Source: Candidatus Binataceae bacterium (GTDB taxonomy: Bacteria; Desulfobacterota; Binatia; Binatales; Binataceae). Taken from it: a stretch of 33,927 bases of DNA. Shown here one piece after another: positions 26,366 to 33,927 of the stretch. The stretch is from contig DATJXN010000050.1 of NCBI GenBank assembly GCA_035500095.1, positions 1 through 33,927 on the forward strand, in the 5' to 3' direction. Within the stretch, counting starts at the first letter, position 1, and every line of letters begins with the position of its first letter. The notes under the pieces were generated by a model, which worked only from the letters and a program-made list of their open reading frames with translations, did no database searches and was not told the DNA's origin. A program made the position numbers and the translations under genes.

Positions 26366-27319
26366 TCAGTATTCGGGCTTGAAGTCGAAGTGATGGAACG
26401 CCTCGATGTAGCGCACGGTGCGGGTCTTCGAACGCATCATCACGCTGTTGGTATGCGCGCCGCCGGAAAAAAACCGCACGCCCGATAGATAGTCGCCCGT
26501 GGTGACGCCGGTCGCGGCGAACATCACGTTGTCGCCGGCCAGTTCCTCGAGCGGCAGCCGCCGCTTCAAATCCAGCAGGCCGCAGCTCAGGCAGGCCTCG
26601 GCCTCCTGCTGATTGCGGGGCGCGAAGCGCGCCTGCATCTCGCCGCCCGCCGAACGGATCGCCGCAGCGGCAAGCACGCCCTGATGCGCCCCGCCGACGC
26701 CGATCAGCAGGTCGATTTCGCTTTCCGGCCGCGTGGTGGCGACCGCCGCGGCCAGGTCGCCGGCCGAGAGCAGTTTGATTCCCGCGCCGGCGCGCCGCAC
26801 CTCGCCGATCAGCTTCTCGTGGCGCGGACGGTCGAGGATCGCAACGCGCAAGTCCTCGACGTAAACATTCTTGGCCTCGGCCAGCGCCTTCAGATTGTCG
26901 CTGGGGGAGCGGTCGATATCGATCACGCCGCGACCGAACGGGCCGCAGGCGATCTTTTCCATGTAGGTATCGGGACAGGTGAGCACTTTGCCGCGTTCGG
27001 CTAGCGCGATGCAGGAAAGCGCATTGGGAGCGCCCGACGCCGCGATATGCGGCCCCTCGAGCGCGTCGAGCGCAACGTCAACCTCCGGTCCGGCGCCGGT
27101 GCCGACGATCTCGCCGATGTAGAGCTGGTCGGTCGAGCCCTGTTCGCCCTCGCCGATTACGATCTTGCCGTCGAAGGCGATCGAATTGAGCGCCTTGCGC
27201 ATCGCATCGCAGGCGGCGCGATCAGCTGCCCGCTCGTCACCGCGTCCGATAAAACGCGCGACGGCGAGCGCCGCCGCCTCAGTGGCACGAACAACTTCAA
27301 GCGCGAGATTTCGCTCCAT
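26366..27319 (-). CDS. glpX: GlpX-family (class II) fructose-1,6-bisphosphatase homologue with altered active site
   Basis: A 317-residue protein that aligns with E. coli GlpX without gaps through residue 220. It keeps D33, E57, D85, E88, Y119, R166 and D188. It lacks several residues conserved in E. coli: K29 is E, D61 is G, P86 is A, T90 is P, D186 is A and E213 is Q. Three of these (T90, D186, E213) lie in or near the metal and phosphate site, so normal bisphosphatase activity is doubtful; it may act on another substrate or not be a catalyst. The ATG at 27319 has GGAGG about 12 nt upstream. It is the last gene of the threonine-type operon, 54 bp after the ApgM-family gene, and convergent with the methyltransferase. 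Confidence 0.88.
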   Translation of the reverse strand: MERNLALEVVRATEAAALAVARFIGRGDERAADRAACDAMRKALNSIAFDGKIVIGEGEQGSTDQLYIGEIVGTGAGPEVDVALDALEGPHIAASGAPNALSCIALAERGKVLTCPDTYMEKIACGPFGRGVIDIDRSPSDNLKALAEAKNVYVEDLRVAILDRPRHEKLIGEVRRAGAGIKLLSAGDLAAAVATTRPESEIDLLIGVGGAHQGVLAAAAIRSAGGEMQARFAPRNQQEAEACLSCGLLDLKRRLPLEELAGDNVMFAATGVTTGDYLSGVRFFSGGAHTNSVMMRSKTRTVRYIEAFHHFDFKPEY

Positions 27320-27373
27320 CGTCGGGCGGGCCTCCCATCGACCAGCATCGGCGCGGCATCGGCGCAGCCGCCG

Positions 27374-28579
27374 CTAGCGCGTCCCGAGCAGCGACTCGAT
27401 CAGCCGGTAACCGTCCATCACCGCGACGCCCGTGCGCGCCGCTTCGCGTTCGGTGTAGCGCCGCGCGCCTGCTCCCGGGCCGCTTTTCGCGCCGAGCATA
27501 GCAAAGGGTACCGGCTCGTTCGAGTGCGTTTTAAGTTTGCACGGCGTCGCATGGTCGGGCATCAGCAAGATCCGGAAATCTCCGAGCGCCGGCAGCTCGC
27601 GCAGGAGCGGGGCGATGATCAGTTCGTCGATTCGCTCGATCGCCTCGCGCTTGAGATCCGCGCGCCCCATATGGCCCGCCTCATCCGGCGCTTCGATATG
27701 CAGCAGCAGGAAGTCGCGCCGCTTGAGCGACTCGAATCCGTAACGCGCCTTGGCCGCGTAGTCAGTATCGAGGAAGCCGGTCGCGCCCGGCACCTTGATC
27801 CGCTCGAGGCCCGCGAGCCTGCCCAGCCCGTTGACCAGATCGACCGCCGAAATTACCGAGCCCTCGATACCGAAGCGCTCCTTCAGCGTCGGCACCACGG
27901 GGCGCCTGCCCTGCCCCCAGAACCACACCGACGTCGCGGCCGGCTTGCCGGCGGCGACACGCGCGCGGTTGACCGGATGGGCGCGCAAAATCGCCGCCGC
28001 TCGATCCATGATCGTGCTCAGGCGCTCAGCGCCTTCGCCCGCGGGCAGATGCGGTCCAATCGGCCTGCCTGTGATGTCGTGCGGCGGGGTCAGGCGCGCC
28101 GCGACGGGTCCGCCGTGCCAGACCATCAGATGGCGGTAGCTGACGCCGCTATGGAATTCGATTCCGTCGCCGGCAAGCCGCGCATCCAGGTCGGCGACGA
28201 TCGCCGCCGCTTCCTCGGTCGTAATATGGCCCGAGGTGAAGTCGTCCATTATCGGCGAGCCGTCGGTGCCGGGCGCGAGCGAGACGAGGTTCATCCGGAA
28301 CACGACGTCGTCGGGGGCAAGATCGATTCCCTGGCTGGCCGCCTCGATCGGCGCGCGGCCGGTATGATAGCGCGCCGGATCGTAACCGAGCATCGTCATC
28401 GTGCCGACGTCGCTGCCCGGGGGCATCCCGGCCGGAATGGTCGCGACCAGGCCGAGTTCGCCGCGGGTCGCCAGCAGATCCATGTTGGGCTTGTTGGCCG
28501 CCTCCAGCGGAGTCTTGCCGCCGAGTTCGTCGCACGGCCAGTCGGCCATACCGTCGCCGTGAATGATGATGTATTTCAT
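27374..28579 (-). CDS. apgM: ApgM-family phosphoglycerate mutase-like protein, probable homoserine kinase analogue
   Basis: A 401-residue alkaline-phosphatase-superfamily enzyme of the archaeal-type, cofactor-independent phosphoglycerate mutase family. Metal and nucleophile motifs are visible: D9 in IHGDGMADWP, S56 in PPGSDVGTMTMLGYDP, HIEAPDEAGHMG and MPDHATP. The N-terminus is the family form from M8 of the open frame, giving the ATG at 28579. The gene lies directly after hom and thrC, and no thrB is in the window. In several delta-proteobacterial and archaeal lineages such clustered genes are proposed to replace homoserine kinase, which is the most likely role here. Phosphoglycerate mutase activity remains possible. 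Confidence 0.88.
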   Translation of the reverse strand: MKYIIIHGDGMADWPCDELGGKTPLEAANKPNMDLLATRGELGLVATIPAGMPPGSDVGTMTMLGYDPARYHTGRAPIEAASQGIDLAPDDVVFRMNLVSLAPGTDGSPIMDDFTSGHITTEEAAAIVADLDARLAGDGIEFHSGVSYRHLMVWHGGPVAARLTPPHDITGRPIGPHLPAGEGAERLSTIMDRAAAILRAHPVNRARVAAGKPAATSVWFWGQGRRPVVPTLKERFGIEGSVISAVDLVNGLGRLAGLERIKVPGATGFLDTDYAAKARYGFESLKRRDFLLLHIEAPDEAGHMGRADLKREAIERIDELIIAPLLRELPALGDFRILLMPDHATPCKLKTHSNEPVPFAMLGAKSGPGAGARRYTEREAARTGVAVMDGYRLIESLLGTR

Positions 28580-28637
28580 TTCGCTTGCGACCTGTCCCAA
28601 AGAGCACGCGGGCGTCGGAAACGGCGCCGGGCGCGCG

Positions 28638-29762
28638 TCATCCGTTCTGCATGATTTTCAGCACCTTGCCGACGTCGGGCTCGACCACGATCGTGTTGCT
28701 GAGATTCTTGAGCGCGGTGTCGGGGTCCTTGAGGCCGTGGCCGGTCAGCGTGCAGACCACGACCGAGCCCGGGCGCAGCGCACCGCTTGCGGCGTACTTG
28801 AGCGCGCCGGCCACCGAGGCCGCCGATGCCGGCTCGGCGAAAACTCCGTGCGCCGCGATCAGCCGGTACGCAGCCAGAATTTCGGCGTCGGTTACGAGGT
28901 CGATTATTCCGCCCGACTCGTCGCGCGCGGCCTCCGCGCCCTTCCAGCTTGCCGGATTGCCGATCTTGATCGCGGTCGCCACCGTATGCGGGTCGTCGAT
29001 CGGATGGCCGAGCACGATCGGCGCGGACCCGGCCGCCTGATATCCCATCATCTTCGGCAACCGCTCCGCGAGCCCGGCGGCCTTGTAGTCCTGGTAGCCG
29101 GCCCAGTACGCCGTGATGTTGCCCGCGTTGCCTACGGGCAGAAACTGATGGGTCGGCGCGTCGCCAAGCTGATCGCAAATCTCGAATGCCGCGGTCTTCT
29201 GGCCGGCAATCCGGTCCGGATTGACGCTGTTGACCAGGCGGATTCCCACCGGATCGCTCTCCGCAACGTCGCGCACAACCTTCAAGCAAATGTCGAAGTT
29301 GCCGATTATTTCGATCACGCCGGCGCCATGCATCAGGCTCTGCGAGAGCTTGCCGAGCGCGACCGCATCCTTGGGGATGAGCACGAACGCGCGCATCCCG
29401 GCGCGCCCGGCATATGCCGCGGCGGACGCCGCCGTGTTGCCCGTCGAGGCGCAGATCGCGATTCGCGCGCCCTCGCCGCGCGCCTTGCTCATGGCCACCG
29501 TCATCCCCCTGTCCTTGAACGAGCCGGTGGGATTGACGCCTTCGAATTTGAAGTAACACTTGATGTTTTGACCGAGCCGTGACGCGATCTCGGGGCTCTC
29601 GATGAGCGGCGTGTTGCCTTCATTAAGTGTAACGACGGGCGTGCTCGCGCCCACCGGAAGGAAGCGGCGATAGTGCTCAATAAGCCCTGGCCATCGCGTC
29701 AGGCGCAGCGGCGCCGACGACAATTCGCCCTGCTTCCCGCCCTCCTGCTTTCCGCGCGCCAT
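28638..29762 (-). CDS. thrC: threonine synthase
   Basis: A 374-residue PLP enzyme that turns O-phosphohomoserine into threonine and phosphate. The Schiff-base lysine is K83 in FEGVNPTGSFKDRGM, the phosphate-binding loop is ICASTGNTAAS at about 103-113, and VGNAGNITAYWAGY is the second cofactor loop. The length is that of the short, bacterial/archaeal class. The ATG at 29762 starts 4 bp after the hom stop with AAGG just upstream, so the two are coupled. The substrate phosphohomoserine requires a homoserine kinase, for which the next gene (ApgM family) is the candidate. Confidence 0.95.
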   Translation of the reverse strand: MARGKQEGGKQGELSSAPLRLTRWPGLIEHYRRFLPVGASTPVVTLNEGNTPLIESPEIASRLGQNIKCYFKFEGVNPTGSFKDRGMTVAMSKARGEGARIAICASTGNTAASAAAYAGRAGMRAFVLIPKDAVALGKLSQSLMHGAGVIEIIGNFDICLKVVRDVAESDPVGIRLVNSVNPDRIAGQKTAAFEICDQLGDAPTHQFLPVGNAGNITAYWAGYQDYKAAGLAERLPKMMGYQAAGSAPIVLGHPIDDPHTVATAIKIGNPASWKGAEAARDESGGIIDLVTDAEILAAYRLIAAHGVFAEPASAASVAGALKYAASGALRPGSVVVCTLTGHGLKDPDTALKNLSNTIVVEPDVGKVLKIMQNG

Positions 29763-29766
29763 CGCC

Positions 29767-31074
29767 TTACAGCCGCTCCTCGATCCGGATAAATACGGGG
29801 GTGCCGCTCACGGTGTGAAGCCGTTTGATCTGCGCGAGCGCGCGCTTGAGATTGCGCTCCTCGGCTTCGTGGGTCCGCATGATGACCGGCACCGTGCCCT
29901 CTACGACGCGCCCCTGCTGAATGACCGACGCGATCGAAATTCCGTTGCGTCCGAGCACCGAGGCGATTGCGCCGAGCACGCCTGGCTTATCGCGCGCCTC
30001 GAAGCGTAGATAGTATTCGCATAGCACGGCGTCCATCGGCTTGACACGCGCCCGCCCTATCGCCGCCATCGGGTAACCCAGCGCATGGCCGCGCGCGCCC
30101 GCCCCGGCCGCGCGCGCCCACGCGATCTCGAGCACGTCGGCCATCACCGCCGTCGCAGTCGGCATCTGCCCCGCCCCCAGCCCGAAATACATCGTCGAGC
30201 CCAGCGCCTCGCCGTGAATGTAGATCGCGTTGAACGCACCGCCGACGCCGGCCAGCAGATGGCGCGCCGGGATCATCGTGGGATGCACCCGTGCCTCGAT
30301 CATCCCGCCGTCTTCCTTTGCGATCGCGAGCAGCTTGATCGTAAATCCAAGCTCGCGGGCGAAGGCGATATCGGCCTGCGTGATGCGGTTGATGCCTTCG
30401 GTGTAAACCTGCGGAGGTTTGAGCAGCGCGCCAAAGGCCAGCGTCACCAGCAGGCAGAGCTTGTGTGCGGCGTCGTGGCCCTCGATATCCAGGGCAGGAT
30501 TGGCTTCCGCCAATCCCGTGCGCTGGGCCTCGGCGAGCGCCTCGGAAAACTCGGCGCCCTGCTCGGTCATCATCGTGAGGATCGAGTTGCAGGTGCCGTT
30601 GACGATGCCGTACACGGCGCGCTGGCGGTCGCCGGCCAGAGCTTCGCGCAGCGTGCGGATGATCGGCACGCCGCCGCCGACGCTGGCCTCGAAGCCGATC
30701 GCCATCCCGGCCTTCGCCGCGACGGCGAAAATCTCCTCGCCATGCTCCGCGAGCAGCGCCTTGTTGGCGGTTACAACGTCCTTGCCCGCCGCGAGCGATT
30801 TCAGGATGAGCGAGCGGGCGGGTTCGATCCCGCCGAACAACTCGACCACGATATCGACGTCGGGACGCACAACCAGCGCCGCCGCGTCGCGAGTGATGAG
30901 TTTGGCGGTCAATCCGAGCGCGGGGATAGGCCTCAGGCTGCGGTCGGCGACGCCGACCAGCTCGAGCGGAACCCCGAGCTTGCGCTGATGCAGCGCCGCG
31001 TTGCGGCGCATCAGCTTGACCACGCCCTCGCCCACCGTGCCGCATCCGAGCAGGGCTACGCGTACCGCTTTCAA
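29767..31074 (-). CDS. hom: homoserine dehydrogenase
   Basis: A 435-residue enzyme reducing aspartate semialdehyde to homoserine. The NAD(P)-binding loop is LLGCGTVGEG at about 8-17; VTANKALL, GGGVPIIRTL, NGTCNSILTMM and the catalytic segment EANPALDIEGHDAAHKL follow in order. The C-terminus is an ACT domain (RFEARDKPGVLGAIASVLGRN) that usually binds threonine for feedback inhibition. The start is taken as TTG at 31074, giving the family N-terminus; another TTG at 31095 is possible and neither has a strong ribosome binding site. The gene follows alaC after 32 bp and precedes thrC by 4 bp. Confidence 0.95.
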   Translation of the reverse strand: MKAVRVALLGCGTVGEGVVKLMRRNAALHQRKLGVPLELVGVADRSLRPIPALGLTAKLITRDAAALVVRPDVDIVVELFGGIEPARSLILKSLAAGKDVVTANKALLAEHGEEIFAVAAKAGMAIGFEASVGGGVPIIRTLREALAGDRQRAVYGIVNGTCNSILTMMTEQGAEFSEALAEAQRTGLAEANPALDIEGHDAAHKLCLLVTLAFGALLKPPQVYTEGINRITQADIAFARELGFTIKLLAIAKEDGGMIEARVHPTMIPARHLLAGVGGAFNAIYIHGEALGSTMYFGLGAGQMPTATAVMADVLEIAWARAAGAGARGHALGYPMAAIGRARVKPMDAVLCEYYLRFEARDKPGVLGAIASVLGRNGISIASVIQQGRVVEGTVPVIMRTHEAEERNLKRALAQIKRLHTVSGTPVFIRIEERL

Positions 31075-31106
31075 CGGTGCACCAGCGCGCGCCAATCGAG
31101 ATCGCT

Positions 31107-32318
31107 CTAGGAACCCGCGGCCGCGACGTGCGAACGCAGCCCGGCCGGCGCCATGCGGAGCGCATGGCGGATTCCGCGGATCGCCTGGCGGGTGCGATGC
31201 TCGTTCTCGATGAGTGCGAACCGCACGAAGCCGTCGCCGTCGGCGCCGAAGCCGACGCCGGGCGACACCGCGACCTTGGCCTCGGCGAGCAGGAACTTGG
31301 CGAATTCGAGCGAGCCCATCTCGCGAAAGGGCTCGGGGATCGGCGCCCACACGAACATGGTGGCGCGCGGCTTGGCGACCGGCCATCCGGCGCGGTTAAG
31401 CCCGTCCACCAACACGTCGCGCCGGCTGCGATAAAGCTCGGCGATCTCGCCGACGCAATCCTGCGGCCCGTTAAGGGCGGCGATCGCCGCTACCTGCACT
31501 GGCGCGAACATCCCATAGTCGAAGTAGGACTTGAGCCGCGCGAGCGCGCCGATCATTTCCCGGTTGCCGACCGCAAAGCCGACGCGCCATCCGGGCATGT
31601 TGTAGCTCTTGGAGAGCGTGAAAAATTCGACTCCGACCTCGCGCGCGCCCGCCACCTGCATCATCGAGGGCGCCTGGTAGCCGTCGAAGCACAAGTCGGC
31701 GTATGCGAAATCGTGAACGACCAGAATTTCGTTCTCGCGCGCGAACTCGACCACCCGCTTCATGAACGCGAGGTCGACGGTCGCGGTGGTCGGGTTGTGC
31801 GGAAAGTTCATCACCAGCAGCTTGGGCCGCGGCCAGCATCGGTTGACCGTCGCCATCAGTGCATCGAAAAAATCCTCGCCGCGGCTGATCGGCACGCCCT
31901 GCACCTGCGCGCCCGCGATGATGCATCCGTACTGATGAATCGGATAGGTCGGTGTCGGCGCCAGCACCACGTCGCCCTGATCGAGGATCGCGAGCGCCAG
32001 ATGCGCGAGACCCTCCTTGGAGCCGATCGTGACGATCGCCTCGGAATCCGGATCGAGCTCGACGCCGTGGCGGCGGCGGTACCAGTCGCAGATCGCAAGC
32101 CGCAGCTTGTACACGCCGCGCGAGACCGAGTAGCGATGGTTGGGCGGCTTGGTCGCCGCCTCGACCAGCTTGGACACGATATGCGCCGGCGTGGCGGCGT
32201 CGGGATTGCCCATGCCGAAGTCGATGATGTCCTCGCCCGCGCGCCGCGCCTTCAGGCAAAGCTCGCCGATCGCGTTGAAGACGTAAGGTGGCAGCCGCTT
32301 TATCCTGGGAAAATCCAT
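31107..32318 (-). CDS. alaC: AlaC-like aminotransferase, class I/II
   Basis: A 403-residue PLP aminotransferase of the AlaC (YfdZ) kind. The N-terminal [10 protein letters not shown], the cofactor-binding [11 protein letters not shown] and MNFPHNPTT, and the Schiff-base lysine K237 in [15 protein letters not shown] are all present. The enzyme should interconvert pyruvate and alanine with glutamate, though relatives act on other amino acids such as aspartate or methionine. The ATG at 32318 is the conserved start; an ATG at 32366 would add 16 residues. It is the first gene of the alaC-hom-thrC-apgM-glpX run, which would link it to aspartate-family metabolism. Its leader holds two mutually exclusive hairpins (see findings). 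Confidence 0.88.
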   Translation of the reverse strand: MDFPRIKRLPPYVFNAIGELCLKARRAGEDIIDFGMGNPDAATPAHIVSKLVEAATKPPNHRYSVSRGVYKLRLAICDWYRRRHGVELDPDSEAIVTIGSKEGLAHLALAILDQGDVVLAPTPTYPIHQYGCIIAGAQVQGVPISRGEDFFDALMATVNRCWPRPKLLVMNFPHNPTTATVDLAFMKRVVEFARENEILVVHDFAYADLCFDGYQAPSMMQVAGAREVGVEFFTLSKSYNMPGWRVGFAVGNREMIGALARLKSYFDYGMFAPVQVAAIAALNGPQDCVGEIAELYRSRRDVLVDGLNRAGWPVAKPRATMFVWAPIPEPFREMGSLEFAKFLLAEAKVAVSPGVGFGADGDGFVRFALIENEHRTRQAIRGIRHALRMAPAGLRSHVAAAGS

Positions 32319-32422
32319 CGTGCGCCCGTACGATCCTGCGGGCGCGGACTCCCGCACCCGAAGCATATTTTGTAACCGACGGCGGGCCGCGCCGCTAGTA
32401 GGCGCGCGGCGCGCCACCCCGG

Positions 32423-33400
32423 CTAGGCGCCAAGCGCCTCCCGGTTGACGCAGTTGTGCGGCACCTGCCCCGACATGATGCGGACGATATTCGCCGCAAC
32501 GCCGCGCGCGATTCCGCGATAGGAAACGTCGGTGACGCCGGCGATGTGCGAGGTAGCGATAACGTCGGGGCGGCCGAGCAACGGTGAGCCGGGGTCGAGC
32601 GGCTCCTGCTCGAACACGTCCAGCCCGACGCCCATCAGGCGTCCTTCTTTGAGCGCCCGCAGCATCGCGGCGGTGCTGATCAGGCCGCCGCGTGCGGCAT
32701 TGATGATGCACGCCTGCGGCGGCAGCATCGTGAGCGCCGCCTCATCGACGATCTGGCGAGTCTGCTCGCTCAGCGGAACGCAAAGAAACAGGTAGTCGGC
32801 GCGGCGCAACAGTTCGGGCAGCCGCTCCGGGCCGCCGACCCATTCCATCCCGAGCCGCTCGGCGAGCGCGGGCTCGGGACGGCGCTGCAGGCCGATTAGC
32901 CGCATTCCGAACGGACGCAAGCGCAACGCCAGCGCCTGGCCGATTCCGCCGAGACCGACGATCCCCGCCGTACGGCCCATCATCGCGCGCCCAAGCGGCG
33001 TGCCCCACGTCCCGCCGGCGCGGATATTCTCTTCGGCGAGGGGGAGCCGCCGGCTGATCGCGATTGCGGCCATCACGCACCATTCGGCGACCGATTCGGC
33101 GTTGCCGGTGCCCGGCGTGGGAACGTTGGCGACCGCTATCCTGCGCTCGGTGGCCGCCGCGATATCCACGCCCTCGAGACCCGCGCCCCACTGCTGGATG
33201 AGCCGCAGGCCGCGGATACGGTCCATCAACGCGCCGTCAATCCGCGACATCGCAGGCAGCATCACGTCCGCCGCGTGCCCGTTCTCGCGCAGCGTCGCGA
33301 CCTCGACCTGGTCGAGCTGCACGCCGGGCAGCGCCTCGATCAGAAACTGGCGCACCGCGGTAAATCCGGTACCGGCCATCACGACTCTGGGCGAAGACAT
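32423..33400 (-). CDS. D-isomer 2-hydroxyacid dehydrogenase
   Basis: A 325-residue NAD-dependent dehydrogenase of the D-2-hydroxyacid family (phosphoglycerate dehydrogenase and formate dehydrogenase relatives). The Rossmann loop is VGLGGIG at 148-154; the catalytic triad is R237 in NAARGGLI, E266 in [11 protein letters not shown] and H285 in SHIAG. There is no C-terminal ACT domain, so it is not a typical regulated SerA; glyoxylate, hydroxypyruvate or another 2-oxoacid is possible. The ATG at 33400 has AAGG 5 nt upstream. It is 104 bp before alaC on the same strand and may lead that operon. Confidence 0.9.
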   Translation of the reverse strand: MSSPRVVMAGTGFTAVRQFLIEALPGVQLDQVEVATLRENGHAADVMLPAMSRIDGALMDRIRGLRLIQQWGAGLEGVDIAAATERRIAVANVPTPGTGNAESVAEWCVMAAIAISRRLPLAEENIRAGGTWGTPLGRAMMGRTAGIVGLGGIGQALALRLRPFGMRLIGLQRRPEPALAERLGMEWVGGPERLPELLRRADYLFLCVPLSEQTRQIVDEAALTMLPPQACIINAARGGLISTAAMLRALKEGRLMGVGLDVFEQEPLDPGSPLLGRPDVIATSHIAGVTDVSYRGIARGVAANIVRIMSGQVPHNCVNREALGA

Positions 33401-33542
33401 AGGGACCTTTTCCTGTTATCGCGCGGGCGCGATTTCGCCACATTTGAACCCGAGCGAGCGCGTGTCTGCAAGCGGAGCGCGCGCGGCGCGGCCTCCGCTA
33501 GTGAGGTGTCCTGAAATAGTTTTCATCCCAGGATCTCAAGGC

Positions 33543-33633
33543 TGTCATTCCGAGCGCAGCGAGGAATCCCGGCTTCCACGAAGAACGAATAAAGATCCGG
33601 GATTTCTCGGTCGCTGACTCCCTCGGAATGACA
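33543..33633. repeat. 91-bp palindromic repeat, copy 1
   Basis: Begins TGTCATTCCGAG and ends with its exact inverse CTCGGAATGACA. An inner pair GAGGAATCCCGG / CCGGGATTTCTC has one mismatch. The whole can fold as a long interrupted hairpin or cloverleaf with an AT-rich loop. Copy 2 follows after 20 bp. Confidence 0.8.
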
Positions 33634-33653
33634 CCTTGACGCTATCTCGCGGC

Positions 33654-33744
33654 TGTCATTCCGAGCGCCGCGAGGAATCCCGGCTTCCACGAAAAACGAA
33701 CAAAGATCCGGGATTCCTCGGTCGCCGACTCCCTCGGAATGACA
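33654..33744. repeat. 91-bp palindromic repeat, copy 2
   Basis: About 94 percent identical to copy 1 by eye and in the same orientation, with a repeat period of 111 bp that includes the flanking bases. Outer arms (TGTCATTCCGAG / CTCGGAATGACA) and inner arms (GAGGAATCCCGG / CCGGGATTCCTC) are both perfect here. Differences from copy 1 tend to keep the pairing. Confidence 0.8.
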
Positions 33745-33927
33745 CCCTGACGCTTTTCCGATTGTGTAAGTTATTCGCGGGACATCACACTGATATGGAA
33801 CGACCGTGTCAAATGGTATCTCCGCGATTTTCTTGGCGCGAGAGGGGGCAGCGGACGGCGTTGGGCGACGGTTGATCACTCTGATATTCGCGGGTCGAGC
33901 GCGGAGGCTCTCCGTCATAGTCGTGAT

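Larger units (their letters stand above)
33401..33927. other. gene-free stretch at the right edge
   Basis: Apart from the two palindromic repeats at 33543-33744 I see no convincing gene, RNA or terminator here. Open frames crossing the repeats encode only the repeat sequence and are not credible proteins. The last 180 bp may belong to the upstream region of a gene outside the window. Confidence 0.6.

Noticed and set aside
27047..28654. Open frame of 535 codons on the plus strand
   Set aside because: Antisense to glpX and apgM; its composition is that of a reverse-strand shadow.
33523..33918. Minus-strand frame of 131 codons at the right edge
   Set aside because: Most of it is translated palindromic repeat; the remaining N-terminal part has no recognisable features.

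Overview
The window is about 34 kb of high-GC bacterial chromosome with tightly packed genes, mostly on the minus strand. The gene content suggests an uncultured aerobic or facultative Gram-negative lineage near the former Deltaproteobacteria (Desulfobacterota or Binatota type). The reasons are the queA-tgt-yajC-secD order, an alaC-hom-thrC-apgM cluster, several fatty acyl-CoA genes with a B12-dependent mutase, and a luciferase-like F420-type oxidoreductase. This placement is inference from gene content. I see no rRNA, tRNA, CRISPR array, integrase or transposase gene.

Layout. (1) 28-2425: a small CxxC zinc-ribbon protein diverges from an FTR1-type iron permease, with a Fur-box palindrome at 561-581 between them; a PlsC acyltransferase follows. 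(2) 2504-4612, minus strand: a SAM methyltransferase, a secreted cupredoxin-like protein, a VOC-domain protein and a 64-residue excisionase-type DNA-binding protein. (3) 4774-9104, minus strand: queA, tgt, yajC and secD, with no secF next to secD. (4) 9439-12678: a PIG3-type quinone oxidoreductase, a zinc alcohol dehydrogenase and a luciferase-like monooxygenase. (5) 12742-14156: an APC-family permease split by a frameshift, divergent from a tyrosine phosphatase. (6) 15202-22100: acyl-CoA catabolism, with two enoyl-CoA hydratases, two acyl-CoA dehydrogenases and a two-subunit B12-dependent mutase whose specificity residues match isobutyryl-CoA mutase rather than methylmalonyl-CoA mutase; a DsbA/HCCA-isomerase-like protein precedes them. 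(7) 22110-26310: a large GT-C-like membrane protein divergent from a GtrB-like glycosyltransferase overlapping a methyltransferase, probably for a surface glycan or glycolipid. (8) 26366-33400, minus strand: a D-2-hydroxyacid dehydrogenase, then alaC, hom, thrC, an ApgM-family gene in the place of homoserine kinase, and a GlpX homologue with several altered active-site residues. (9) 33401-33927: no gene, but two tandem copies of a 91-bp hairpin repeat; a related palindromic element lies at 9238-9361.

How the genes work together. In region 6 the mutase, dehydrogenases and hydratases would connect isobutyryl-CoA and n-butyryl-CoA to crotonyl-CoA and 3-hydroxybutyryl-CoA. In region 8 hom, a predicted homoserine kinase analogue and thrC would make threonine. 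The most unusual observations are the isobutyryl-type mutase signature, the degenerate GlpX, the ApgM-for-ThrB replacement, the lone SecD with an extra N-terminal membrane helix, and the palindromic repeats.
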